Source: Massilia sp. YIM B02443 (GTDB taxonomy: Bacteria > Pseudomonadota > Gammaproteobacteria > Burkholderiales > Burkholderiaceae_D). Taken from it: DNA of 64,000 bases. Below are positions 28,410 to 36,847 of the stretch, piece by piece. The notes under the pieces are model-generated. The model ran no database searches. It was not told the origin of the DNA and saw nothing but the letters and a program-made list of their open reading frames with translations. Position 1 is the stretch's first letter. Each line of letters begins with the position of its first letter. The position numbers and the translations under genes were made by a program. The stretch covers positions 1 to 64,000 of the forward strand of contig NZ_JASNRA010000017.1 of the NCBI RefSeq assembly GCF_030411955.1, written 5' to 3'.

Positions 28410-29696
28410 TTAATCCTGCTCGGAAATCGGCCGGACAACCAGGAACTGATATGACATCGCGCCAAGGAAAGCAATGCCGGCGCCCGTCAGCAGAGCTGGA
28501 ACGAACGACCAGCTCTGTGCAATAAATCCGGTGAAAATCGGAGCCAGTGCGCCGCCGATGAACCCGCCGAAGTTCTGAATCGCACCAAGCGAAGCAACAC
28601 GGCTACGCGGCGCCACTGCAGTCACGAGCGACCACGAACAGGCTGACGCCGCGTTGGCCAGGAAGATCACGACCGAGATGCAGGCAATCGCCGCGGTATT
28701 GCTTTCGACCAGCGCAGCAGGGATCGTGAACGCCACCATGCCCAGCATGGACAGCACCACCGCCGTACGGCGCCCTGACACGGCTGATGCTGCGCGGCGT
28801 GTGATCTGGTCCGAGGCCCAGCCCGCTGTCAATGCACCGGCGAAGCCGCATAGGAATGGAATCGTGGCCGCCACGCCGACGTAAGCCACGTCCATGTGAC
28901 GCTCCGTGCGCAGATAGCCCGGCAGCCAAGTCAGGAACACCCAGTTCAGGTACACCGAGCCAAAGAAGCCGAGCAACATGCCCCAGGTGGCGCGCTGGCA
29001 GAACAGTGCGCGCCAGGACGCAAAGCCTGCTTTGGGCGCGGCCTCCAGTGTCTGGCCCTCATCCAAGTAAGCGCGCTCGGCTTCAGTGAGTTGCTCGCGT
29101 ACCGGGTCGCGATACAAGATAACCCACACGATGGCGGCGACGATGCCCAGCGCGCCCGTGATAAAGAAGGCCCAATGCCAGCTGGTCGCAGCGATCAGCG
29201 ACGACAGGCACAGTGGCGCCAGCGCAAAGCCGAGCGGCGATGCCGAGTTGTAGATGCCGGTTGGCGTACCGCGCGCGCGTATCGGGAACCAGTTACTCAC
29301 GACCCGTGCTGCCGCCGGGAATTGCGGCGCCTCGCCAATGCCGAGCACGATGCGCGCGAGAACGAACCAGCCAAAGGTCGATACGAGGCCGCCCGCAGCC
29401 TGGGCCAGCGACCACACCACCAGTCCCGTGCCAAGCAGCCAGCGTGGACCGATCTTGTCGACCAATGCGCCCACCGGCAACTGGCACAGCGCATAGCTCC
29501 ACGAGAACGCCGAGAGCAGCAGCCCCATCTGGCCGAGCGACAAATCAAGGTCGGCGCGGATGAATTCGTTGGCGACGGCGAGGGTGGCGCGGTCCAGATA
29601 ATTGATGACGCCGGTGATAACCAGCAGGACCAGCGCTAGGGTCTGGCGGTGGCGAATACGGGGAGAAGCAGCTTCGCGGGAGGAGATAACGTTCAT
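28410..29696 (-). CDS. MFS transporter, anion:cation symporter type
   Basis: 428 residues with twelve predicted membrane helices. The N-terminal LLVITGVINYLDRATLAVAN and the loop LVDKIGPRWLLGTG match the anion:cation symporter (ACS) group that takes up sugar acids, tartrate, phthalate and similar organic anions (GudP, ExuT and relatives). ARIVLGIGEAPQFPAAARVV in helix 4 is also typical. No catabolic genes lie next to it, so the substrate cannot be guessed. It is convergent with gyrB, and its GC content appears somewhat lower than that of the origin block. The gene may belong to an inserted segment with the following HNH gene. Confidence 0.85.
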   Translation of the reverse strand: MNVISSREAASPRIRHRQTLALVLLVITGVINYLDRATLAVANEFIRADLDLSLGQMGLLLSAFSWSYALCQLPVGALVDKIGPRWLLGTGLVVWSLAQAAGGLVSTFGWFVLARIVLGIGEAPQFPAAARVVSNWFPIRARGTPTGIYNSASPLGFALAPLCLSSLIAATSWHWAFFITGALGIVAAIVWVILYRDPVREQLTEAERAYLDEGQTLEAAPKAGFASWRALFCQRATWGMLLGFFGSVYLNWVFLTWLPGYLRTERHMDVAYVGVAATIPFLCGFAGALTAGWASDQITRRAASAVSGRRTAVVLSMLGMVAFTIPAALVESNTAAIACISVVIFLANAASACSWSLVTAVAPRSRVASLGAIQNFGGFIGGALAPIFTGFIAQSWSFVPALLTGAGIAFLGAMSYQFLVVRPISEQD

Positions 29697-29884
29697 CTCG
29701 GAATGCTACCAAGGAGCGTTAATTGAAGGAAAGGTATTTATGCCGCAAATTCGCGATCCGATGTCATTCGGCTTTGCCGGACGCCCACTCTCAGAAGTGG
29801 GCTGCCTACTATTAGTATTCGATATGTTGTTGTAGAGATATTGAACAGTTGATAGACTGAGCGCTTCATCCCACTCACTCAGTC

Positions 29885-30634
29885 ATGTCCGAATCTACTC
29901 AGGAATCGCTCGTTCTCGGCAGTCGTGACTGGACGGATGAAGAGTTCAACGGCGCAATCCAGGCTTATCTGAACATGTTGCGCGCCGAGTTGAACGGCGA
30001 GCCGTACAACAAAGCTGAAATCAATCGACAGCTACGCGCAGGTCCGCTCCCTACTCGGTCCAAAGGTTCGATCGAATTCCGCATGCGCAACATCTCGGCC
30101 GCGCTTTACGAGCTGAGAATGCCTTGGATTGCAGGCTATCTTCCTGCGAATAATATCGGCAGCACTGCCAAGGAAAAAATCGTCGATCTTCTGCGCGCGA
30201 ATGACATCGCTTTTCTTGAGCTCTATGTCCCGACTGCCGATCGGCAGGAGTTGGACAACAAGGCTTCCGCGCTCAGGAAGCAGGCACCGGAAGTCAGACC
30301 AATCGGCTCATTCCAGCCGATCATGGTGTCAAAGATTACAACTTCGTATGTCCGCGATCCGGCCGTCAAGGCCTGGGTTTTACAGGCTGCAGGCGGCAAA
30401 TGCGAAGGATGCGATACCGCCGCGCCGTTCATTGCATCAGACGGTTTTCCCTACCTCGAAGTGCATCATGTTATGCCACTATCGAGCCATGGCTCGGATA
30501 CGACGACCAACGCGGTCGCGCTGTGCCCGAATTGCCACCGCCGCTGTCATTCATCGATTGATCGCGACGAATTCAAACTGTCTCTGTATCAAAAAATTTC
30601 ACGCCTGATTGTCGAAGCACCGGCAATGGATTAA
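29885..30634 (+). CDS. HNH endonuclease (McrA-like)
   Basis: 249 residues. The C-terminal HNH nuclease domain (about 165-230) has a structural Zn site CEGC and CPNC, the motif YLEVHHVMPLSSHG and NAVALCPNCHRRCH, the layout of McrA-type and 5-methylcytosine-specific restriction nucleases. The N-terminal 150 residues (DWTDEEFNGAIQAYLNML, MRNISAALYELRMPWIAGY) are a helical region seen in other HNH proteins of this kind; its role is unknown. A promoter TTGTAG-17-TAGACT is at 29830-29858. The coding sequence is visibly richer in A and T than its neighbours, suggesting acquisition. No methyltransferase partner is present. Confidence 0.82.
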   Translation: MSESTQESLVLGSRDWTDEEFNGAIQAYLNMLRAELNGEPYNKAEINRQLRAGPLPTRSKGSIEFRMRNISAALYELRMPWIAGYLPANNIGSTAKEKIVDLLRANDIAFLELYVPTADRQELDNKASALRKQAPEVRPIGSFQPIMVSKITTSYVRDPAVKAWVLQAAGGKCEGCDTAAPFIASDGFPYLEVHHVMPLSSHGSDTTTNAVALCPNCHRRCHSSIDRDEFKLSLYQKISRLIVEAPAMD

Positions 30635-30672
30635 TGCACCGCGACCGCCACGGTCGGTCAATACAAAATCAT

Positions 30673-31788
30673 TTACTGCAACCTTATCTTGACGATCGCA
30701 TTGCCGGAAGTCGCATACAAACTCCCCTTCCCATCCGTCACAATCCCGCGAATATCCGCCAGGCTCCCCGGCAAATCCCCCGTCCGCAGCGTGGTCGAAC
30801 GCGTCGTCCCCGCAACCGTCGTCACCACCCCCGCCGACGTAATCCTGCGCACCAGATTATTGACCGCATCCGCCGCATACACATTCCCCTGCGGATCAAC
30901 CGCCAGCCCCACCACCTGCTCGAACCGCGCCTCACTGCCCGCCCCATTCACCGCCCCGCGCACGTTCTGCGCCCCGGCCAGCGCCACCATGCTCGCCATG
31001 CCAAATGCCCCGTTCGGATTCCAGCGGCTGATCTCGCGCTCGAGGTCGAACAGGTAGACGCTGTTACTGCTGTCCACCGCCACCCCGCGCGGTTCGAACG
31101 GGCGCGTGCCGGACAGGTCGTTCTGCACCGACTGCCCTTCCAGCATCGTGGTCTCGCCGGCCGAGATCCTGCGCGTGCCGTAGGCGTTGGTGATGAACAG
31201 GTTGCCGTTGCCGTCGAGCGCCAGCGCGCCGGGACGGGCGCTGGTCATGCTGCCGTCGACGACGTTGCTACCGACCGGGATCGTGGCCCAGGTGCTGACC
31301 TGTCCGGCCGACGTGATGCTGCGAATGCGCTGGTTGTCCGCAACGTACAGCGTGCCGCTGCCGTTCACGGCCACCGCGACCGGATTGGCGAAGCGCGCGT
31401 TGCCGGCGCTGCCCTCGGCGGTGCCGCTGCTGCCGGCCGCGCCCGCCACGGTCGTGACCACGCCTTCCGGCGTGATCTTGCGGATGGTGAAGTTGCCGGT
31501 GTCGGCCACGTACAGGTTGCCGTTGGCGTCGATCGCGAGACCGCGCGGCGATTTAAAACGCGCGGCGGCGCCGGTGGCGTCGATCGTGCCCTCGGCGGTG
31601 GCGTCACCGGCCAGGATGCTGAGCGCGGCGGTCTGCGTCGGCGGCGGCGTGCCGCCATTGCCATCGTCATCGCCGTCCTGGTCCTTCGGGATGCCGTCGC
31701 CGCAGGCGGAGCACAGCAGCATCAAGGCGGCGGCGCCGAACAGTTTCAGGCGCAAGCGGGCGGTATCATGGGCGGGACGATGGGTCAT
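30673..31788 (-). CDS. NHL-repeat lipoprotein
   Basis: 371 residues. A lipoprotein signal ends in LLCSACG (Cys about 29), followed by an Asp/Gly-rich linker (DGDDDGNGG). Five or six NHL-type beta-propeller blades follow, with repeating patterns such as GLAIDANGNLYVADTGN, VAVNGSGTLYVADN and GLAVDPQGNVYAADAVNN. The fold suggests a surface-exposed binding or lactonase-like propeller, but no catalytic residues are evident. It is convergent with the HNH gene (38 bases). On the other side, the region toward leuA contains the leu promoter. Confidence 0.85.
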   Translation of the reverse strand: MTHRPAHDTARLRLKLFGAAALMLLCSACGDGIPKDQDGDDDGNGGTPPPTQTAALSILAGDATAEGTIDATGAAARFKSPRGLAIDANGNLYVADTGNFTIRKITPEGVVTTVAGAAGSSGTAEGSAGNARFANPVAVAVNGSGTLYVADNQRIRSITSAGQVSTWATIPVGSNVVDGSMTSARPGALALDGNGNLFITNAYGTRRISAGETTMLEGQSVQNDLSGTRPFEPRGVAVDSSNSVYLFDLEREISRWNPNGAFGMASMVALAGAQNVRGAVNGAGSEARFEQVVGLAVDPQGNVYAADAVNNLVRRITSAGVVTTVAGTTRSTTLRTGDLPGSLADIRGIVTDGKGSLYATSGNAIVKIRLQ

Positions 31789-31985
31789 GAATCTCTCCAG
31801 AAAGGTTCGCCGCCGATGCTATCACGCACGGTCGCGCCGCTGCCCGCGTTGGGCCATGAGCGCTGCATAAACTGCAGGCGCCTGCAGTCTTGGTGGACGC
31901 CGAAACGACACTTTGGATGAGCAAGCGCAGCCGATCACACTGCAAAATCTCCGTACTTTCTTTGCCACATCAATCAATTGTCCGC

Positions 31986-32014
31986 TTGACATACGGCGCC
32001 CACGACTTTAAAGT
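31986..32014 (+). promoter_or_regulatory. Likely leuA-operon promoter, with overlapping palindrome
   Basis: A perfect -35 TTGACA (31986-31991), a 17-base spacer and a -10 TAAAGT (32009-32014). The -10 lies inside a perfect 14-base palindrome, CGACTTTAAAGTCG (32003-32016), which could be an operator. Transcription would start at about 32020-32022, that is, on or one or two bases before the ATG of the leader peptide. Confidence 0.6.
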
Positions 32015-32021
32015 CGAAATT

Positions 32022-32102
32022 ATGTCTTTCATCCTGCAACTGCCGATTTCCCTACCAGCCGCCGGCGCCCTATCGCCGGCTGCCCTGCTACTACGCGCGT
32101 AA
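32022..32102 (+). CDS. leuL: Leucine-rich leader peptide (leuL-like), probably leaderless
   Basis: A 26-residue reading frame (MSFILQLPISLPAAG, then ALSPAALLLRA) with seven Leu. Four of the seven are CTA, including consecutive CTG CTA CTA just before the end, whereas every Leu in the first 115 codons of leuA is CTG. Runs of rare Leu codons are the mark of leucine attenuation peptides such as E. coli leuL. No ribosome site precedes the ATG, and the promoter predicts a transcript that starts essentially at it, as in leaderless trpL of rhizobia. A GCCGGCG/CGCCGGC hairpin (32061-32080) lies inside the frame. The role is inferred from codons and position. Confidence 0.6.
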   Translation: MSFILQLPISLPAAGALSPAALLLRA

Positions 32103-32157
32103 TCGTCGCCGTACGCCCGGCTCCGCCGGCCTCCCCAGCAGTCAAGGAAGTTGCAAG

Positions 32158-32274
32158 ATGTCTACCTCCCCAGTTTTCGCACCATCGTTTTTCGCCACCG
32201 GGTTCGTCCTGGCAAGTGGCCTGCGCGCACATGCTCGTGCGCTGCTAGAACTACCGATCGGTTGCCGGGCCTAG
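32158..32274 (+). CDS. Second short upstream ORF before leuA
   Basis: A 38-residue frame starting MSTSPVFAPSFFATGF, with an AAGGAAG ribosome site seven bases before its ATG. It too ends with a leucine cluster, ALLELP coded CTG CTA GAA CTA. Its TAG stop falls in the loop of a CGGGCC/GGCCCG hairpin. It ends 93 bases before leuA. It could be a second control peptide or a decayed leader. I see no family similarity and no canonical terminator with a T-run between it and leuA. Confidence 0.4.
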   Translation: MSTSPVFAPSFFATGFVLASGLRAHARALLELPIGCRA

Positions 32275-32367
32275 CGTTTCGTGGCCCGTCCGGCAGCCTT
32301 CGCCACCATTGCCCCCGCGACCAAACGCCGGAGCCGCCAAGCGACCAACCCAACAGGAGCCCAGATC

Positions 32368-34047
32368 ATGCTGACCAATCCCGCCGCCAAGTACCGTCCC
32401 TTCCCCACCATCGACCTGGCCGACCGCCAGTGGCCGAGCCGCGCCATCACGCGCCCGCCGATCTGGATGAGCACCGACCTGCGCGACGGCAACCAGGCGC
32501 TGATCGAGCCGATGAGCCCGGAGAAGAAGCTGCGCTTTTTCCAGATGCTGGTGAAAATCGGCATCAAGGAGATCGAGGTCGGCTTCCCGTCCGCCTCGCA
32601 GACCGACTTCGACTTCGTGCGCATGCTGGTCGAAGACAAGCACATCCCCGACGACGTCACCATCATCGTGCTGACCCAGGCGCGCGATGAGCTGATCCGC
32701 CGCACGGTGGAGTCGGCGGTGGGCGCCAAGCGCGCCATCGTCCACGTCTACAACTCGGTGGCGCCGGTGTTCCGCCGCGTGGTGTTCAACATGGAGCGCG
32801 ACGAGATCGTGCAGATCGCGGTCAACGGCACGCAGCTGATCAAGGAACTGGTGGCACAGCATCCGCAGACCCAGTGGGGCCTGGAGTATTCGCCGGAATC
32901 GTTCTCCACCACCGAACTCGATTTCTCGAAACAGATCGTCGACGCGGTCGGCGCCGTGTGGCAGCCGACGCCAGACAACAAGATGATCGTCAACCTGCCC
33001 TCGACCGTGGAAGCGGCCACGCCCAACGTGTACGCCGACCAGATCGAGTGGATGTGCCGCCACCTGAACAACCGCGAGTGCCTGACCATCAGCGTCCACC
33101 CGCACAACGACCGCGGCACCGCGGTCGCCGCCGCCGAGCTGGCGGTGATGGCCGGCGCCGACCGCGTCGAAGGCTGCCTGTTCGGCAATGGCGAACGCAC
33201 CGGCAACGTCGACCTGGTGACGCTGGCGATGAACCTGTACACGCAAGGCGTCAATCCCGGCCTGGACTTCTCGGACATCGACGCCGTGCGCCAGTTGGTC
33301 GAGGAGTGCAACCAGCTGCCGGTGCACCCGCGCCATCCATATGCGGGCGACCTGGTGTTCACCGCGTTCTCGGGCTCGCACCAGGATGCGATCAAGAAGG
33401 GCTTCGCCAAGCAGCAGGCGGATGCCATCTGGGAGGTTCCTTACCTGCCGATCGACCCGGCCGACCTGGGACGCAGCTACGACGCCGTCATCCGCGTCAA
33501 CAGCCAGTCGGGCAAGGGCGGCATGGCGTATCTGCTGGAACAGGAATACGGCCTGCAGCTGCCGCGCCGCCTGCAGATCGAGTTCTCGCGCGCCGTGCAG
33601 CGCGTGGCCGACGAGAGCGGGCGCGAGATCAATGCGGGCGACCTGCATGCGCTGTTCGCGCGCGAGTACCTGGAGCAGGACGAACCGTATCACTACATCT
33701 CGCACCGCATGGTCGAGGACAGCGAACATGAAGTGCAGCTCGACGTGAACGTGGCGCGCCACCATGCGCCGCAGACCTTTGCCGGCACCGGCAACGGGCC
33801 GATCGACGCCTTCGTCAATGCGCTGGGGCTGGACATCAAGCTGATGGACTACCACGAGCATGCGATCGGCTCGGGCGCGGATGCGCGCGCGGCGTGCTAT
33901 GTCGAACTGCGCGTCGGGAACGGGCCGACCTTGTTCGGCGTCGGCATCGACAGCAATATCGTGACGGCGTCGTTCAAGTCGGTGCTGTCGGCGGTGAACC
34001 GGCACATGGCTGCCGGCGCCGGCGAGGCGGACGCGCTGGCGGCCTAA
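32368..34047 (+). CDS. leuA: 2-isopropylmalate synthase
   Basis: 559 residues, the long (type 2) LeuA form. The catalytic HMGL-like barrel has [15 protein letters not shown], then [20 protein letters not shown] with the metal-binding His pair, and [14 protein letters not shown]. The C-terminal LeuA dimerisation/allosteric domain from about residue 430 would bind leucine for feedback inhibition. It condenses acetyl-CoA and 2-oxoisovalerate, the first committed step of leucine synthesis. The ATG at 32368 has a CAGGAG site ten bases upstream. It is preceded by a putative attenuation leader and stands apart from leuBCD. Confidence 0.96.
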   Translation: MLTNPAAKYRPFPTIDLADRQWPSRAITRPPIWMSTDLRDGNQALIEPMSPEKKLRFFQMLVKIGIKEIEVGFPSASQTDFDFVRMLVEDKHIPDDVTIIVLTQARDELIRRTVESAVGAKRAIVHVYNSVAPVFRRVVFNMERDEIVQIAVNGTQLIKELVAQHPQTQWGLEYSPESFSTTELDFSKQIVDAVGAVWQPTPDNKMIVNLPSTVEAATPNVYADQIEWMCRHLNNRECLTISVHPHNDRGTAVAAAELAVMAGADRVEGCLFGNGERTGNVDLVTLAMNLYTQGVNPGLDFSDIDAVRQLVEECNQLPVHPRHPYAGDLVFTAFSGSHQDAIKKGFAKQQADAIWEVPYLPIDPADLGRSYDAVIRVNSQSGKGGMAYLLEQEYGLQLPRRLQIEFSRAVQRVADESGREINAGDLHALFAREYLEQDEPYHYISHRMVEDSEHEVQLDVNVARHHAPQTFAGTGNGPIDAFVNALGLDIKLMDYHEHAIGSGADARAACYVELRVGNGPTLFGVGIDSNIVTASFKSVLSAVNRHMAAGAGEADALAA

Positions 34048-34101
34048 AGCCGCGCATGGCGCGCTGCCACGAGCGGCCCGGCCATGCGCACGATCGGAAA
34101 A

Positions 34102-34368
34102 TCAGCGGCGGCGCTGCGGCGGGCGGCGCGGGCCGGCCGGGCCGCGCGTTTCGAGGTGGCGGAACACGATACGTCCCTTGGTCAGGTCATACGGCGACAG
34201 CTCGAGCGTGACGCGGTCGCCTGCCAGGATGCGGATATGGTTCTTCTTCATCCGGCCTGCGGTATAGGCGATCATCTTGTGGCCGTTGTCGAGGTCGACG
34301 CGGAAGCGCAGCTCGGGCAGCACTTCGGACACGAGCCCGTTCATTTCGATCAGTTCTTCTTTTGCCAT
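34102..34368 (-). CDS. infA: Translation initiation factor IF-1 (second-type copy)
   Basis: 88 residues. The S1-like OB fold is complete: [38 protein letters not shown] and [19 protein letters not shown]. It is longer than the usual 72 residues because of a basic Pro/Arg-rich tail ([10 protein letters not shown]), a feature of the second infA copy of many betaproteobacteria outside the ribosomal protein operon. The start is fixed by the conserved MAKEE; the frame continues upstream without similarity. An AGGA site precedes it. It lies about 140 bases downstream of a terminator that ends a putative upstream transcript. It is convergent with leuA. Confidence 0.92.
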   Translation of the reverse strand: MAKEELIEMNGLVSEVLPELRFRVDLDNGHKMIAYTAGRMKKNHIRILAGDRVTLELSPYDLTKGRIVFRHLETRGPAGPRRPPQRRR

Positions 34369-34507
34369 GCGTGGTTTCCTGGTGAATTCAGCCGGTCCGG
34401 AAGCGGCCGGAAGTCGAGCGTCGCGCATCGACCGGCGGAGGGAATGCTGCGCCGAAGCGCCGTGGAAGAGACCCGGCGGCCTGCGCCAGGAAGAGATGGG
34501 ACGGATG

Positions 34508-34534
34508 AAAAAAAAGCCCGCATCCTGCGGGCTT
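34508..34534 (-). terminator. Rho-independent terminator upstream of infA
   Basis: The stem AAGCCCGCA (34514-34522) with TGCGGGCTT (34526-34534) has a three-base loop and is followed on the minus strand by eight T residues (complement of 34508-34515). It either ends a small RNA or the helicase transcript, or attenuates transcription into infA. Confidence 0.85.
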
Positions 34535-34739
34535 CGTTTCAAAGCATTACCGATTTATCGCCGCTTTGGCCCATGCTATCTGCGTGGTGCCGAAGCTGAT
34601 GGATACCCGCGCTATCTGCGCGGTGCGTCCGCTGTACAGGCTGACTGACATACCGAAAACACGTCATGCGGGCGTTTCGCGCACTGCACAGGCGCGGCGA
34701 CTGTTCGCATGACGCCGACAAAACGTTCGCTTCATCGAC
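34508..34739 (-). ncRNA. Candidate small RNA or infA attenuator leader
   Basis: No convincing protein is seen on the minus strand here. An extended -10, TGTTATGCT (TATGCT is the complement of 34746-34751), would start a transcript near 34739 that ends at the strong terminator at 34508. Inside are two near-identical small hairpins with the same AGATA loop: CCGCGC AGATA GCGCGG (complement of 34607-34623) and CCACGC AGATA GCATGG (complement of 34571-34587). This is a structural guess. I do not recognise the family. It could instead be the 3' tail of the helicase transcript. Confidence 0.3.
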
Positions 34740-35010
34740 GGACGGAGCATAACAGGTTTTTTTGTGCGGCGCACAAAAATTATTCCGGCATCAGTGCATC
34801 AGTGCGTGCCCGTCGTATCGGCGCGCGCTTCATCGTCGCCGTCGTGCGCCGCAAGGCGGCGCCCGGCGAGCGTGGATGCGTCGTCCGCGATGCGCGAACA
34901 GGTCGCCGTCTCGGGAGGGTCGAGCATGTCGGCCAGCATGGCGCGCAGTTCGAATGTGTCCCAGTCCTTGCCGGCCCGCTCGCGCTGGTGGATATAGTGC
35001 CGGATCTGTT

Positions 35011-36648
35011 CTAGCTGCCGCTCATGCGGTCCAGCATCTGCACCGAGGCCCGATCGCTCATCACCAGCACCAGCTTCAAGCGTGCCCGCGTCATCCCCAC
35101 GAACAGTTTGCGCAGCGCCTTCTCGTCCAGCTCCTCGAAGTCGATCTCGGTAAAGATCAGCGCCGGCGCCGACTGCCCCTTGAAGCGGTACACCGATTCC
35201 GCCAGCAACCCGCCCTCGCGGAACACGGGAATCCCGAACAGGTCATACGCCCCCGTGAACGAGCGCAGCGTGTGCGTATCGCTCAAGCGGTCCAGCTGCA
35301 GGATCGCCGACTTCTCGCGCCCGCGGAACGAGCAGATCGCGATGTCGTGGCGCGCGTAGCCGGCCGACAGGCACGACGTCACCGCGCGCCGCGTCTGCGC
35401 CAGCATCGCTTCCGTGTCGCCCTCGGGATACGTGAGTTCTTCGATATCCGCCCCCTTGAACGGACTGCCCGCCTCCACCGGCTGGCGCGCGGCGCCCAGC
35501 TTGGTCAGCATGTCGACGATCTGGCGCGGGCTGCGGTAGTTGGTGTGCGAGTGCAGCGTCACCCAGCCCGGCAGCGGCACCATCGCGCGGCCGTACAGGT
35601 TCTGGTCCGGGTCTTCCATCCAGATCGCGCGGCCCTCGGGTTTCAGCATGCGCAGCACGATGTCGCGCCACGCCACCGAGAAGTCCTGGCCCTCGTCGAT
35701 GATCACCACGTCGTACTGCCAGGTCTCGGGCAGCGCGGCGCCGGCCATCGAGTTTTCGATGCGCTGCCAGACGTCGTGCGCGCCGTAGTCGGGCGTGACG
35801 TCCTGCGCGCGCAGCCAGGCGTCGGACAGGGTGTGGAAGGTGGCCACCCGGCCGCCATTCGGCACCAGGCGCTCGATGTGGTCGGCCAGCGGGCGGTTGA
35901 AGCAGACGTACAGCGGGCGCAGGCCGGCGTCGATCGCGGCGGTGTATTCGGCCAGCGCCAGCTGGGTCTTGCCGCTGCCGGCGGTGCCGATCACGTGCAG
36001 GCGAAATGGTGAAAAGTCGAGCCGGCGCGCCCAGGTGGCCAAGCCGCCCGACAGGCGCGTGACCATCTGCACCGCGTTGCCGATCATCGCGCTCAGGTCG
36101 GGCCGCAGGTTCAGGGTGTCGCCCAAAAAGCGCGTGACCTTGTCGAATTCCTCGGTCTTGTCGGTGATCGGCAGCGTCTCGCGGATCACGCGCGCCAGCT
36201 TCGGTTTGTTGGAGGCGTCGATGATGTGGTGCGGGTCGATGCCGGCCAACTGCTGGTCGCGCACGATGTAGTCGGGGCAGTACAGCAGGTAGTCGATCGA
36301 CAGCGTGCCGTGGTAGCGCTTGGCCAGGCCTTCGATATTGGCCAGGATCTGGGTGCGGATCTTGCGCGATTTACCCTGAAAACTCTTGACCAGCCCTTCC
36401 GGCGTCTCGTTCAGGAAGCCCGCCACCTGTTCGATCACCAGCATGCGCCCGTTCGGCGCCAGCACGATGAAGTCGATGTCGCCGTAGACCGAGTAGCCTT
36501 GCTCGACGTTGGTCCAGTGCACGCCGTGGTAGATGCTGTAGGGCGCGTCGGCCAGGCGCTGGTCGAGGTAAGCCAGGGTTTCGATTTCGCGGGCCGCGGC
36601 GCCGGTCACGGACATTTCGCGCCAGCCGGCTGGATGGAGGTGGGCCAT
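35011..36648 (-). CDS. NERD-domain superfamily I (UvrD/Rep-type) helicase
   Basis: 545 residues. An N-terminal nuclease-related (NERD) domain (about 15-150, GDIDFIVLAPNGRMLVIEQ) is fused to a superfamily I helicase: Walker A GTAGSGKT (about 225), Walker B VVIIDEGQDF, motif IV region TNYRSPRQIVDML, VYRFKGQSAPALI and motif VI LFVGMTRARLKLVL. It probably acts on DNA or RNA ends, with role unknown. After the stop, another frame continues for 74 codons to 34799 with protein-like sequence (ERQLEQIRHYIHQRERAG, DTFELRAMLADMLD), suggesting the C-terminus is cut by a one-base loss near 35023. The terminator at 34508 may be its own. Confidence 0.85.
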   Translation of the reverse strand: MAHLHPAGWREMSVTGAAAREIETLAYLDQRLADAPYSIYHGVHWTNVEQGYSVYGDIDFIVLAPNGRMLVIEQVAGFLNETPEGLVKSFQGKSRKIRTQILANIEGLAKRYHGTLSIDYLLYCPDYIVRDQQLAGIDPHHIIDASNKPKLARVIRETLPITDKTEEFDKVTRFLGDTLNLRPDLSAMIGNAVQMVTRLSGGLATWARRLDFSPFRLHVIGTAGSGKTQLALAEYTAAIDAGLRPLYVCFNRPLADHIERLVPNGGRVATFHTLSDAWLRAQDVTPDYGAHDVWQRIENSMAGAALPETWQYDVVIIDEGQDFSVAWRDIVLRMLKPEGRAIWMEDPDQNLYGRAMVPLPGWVTLHSHTNYRSPRQIVDMLTKLGAARQPVEAGSPFKGADIEELTYPEGDTEAMLAQTRRAVTSCLSAGYARHDIAICSFRGREKSAILQLDRLSDTHTLRSFTGAYDLFGIPVFREGGLLAESVYRFKGQSAPALIFTEIDFEELDEKALRKLFVGMTRARLKLVLVMSDRASVQMLDRMSGS

Positions 36649-36847
36649 GGGTCCTCGGAGTGCTAGCGTTCGTTAGTAAGATGAAAACTATTGTATGACT
36701 GTTTCCAGGATACTCACACACCGTTGTCCGGGGAACGCATTCCTGCCTGCCCACACCGTCGAAATCGTTGCCAGAGCGAAAAACTTATTGTCGCCTTCAG
36801 GCAATCTAATGCACACTTTCGTCCATCACATTCGTGTTAGGCCATAA

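Noticed and set aside
29783..29802. Hairpin GCCCACT/AGTGGGC upstream of the HNH gene as a terminator
   Set aside because: There is no T-run on either side, and the stem is short.
34709..35014. Plus-strand 101-residue ORF between infA and the helicase
   Set aside because: Its second half is antisense to the protein-like helicase continuation and it has no motifs or ribosome site.
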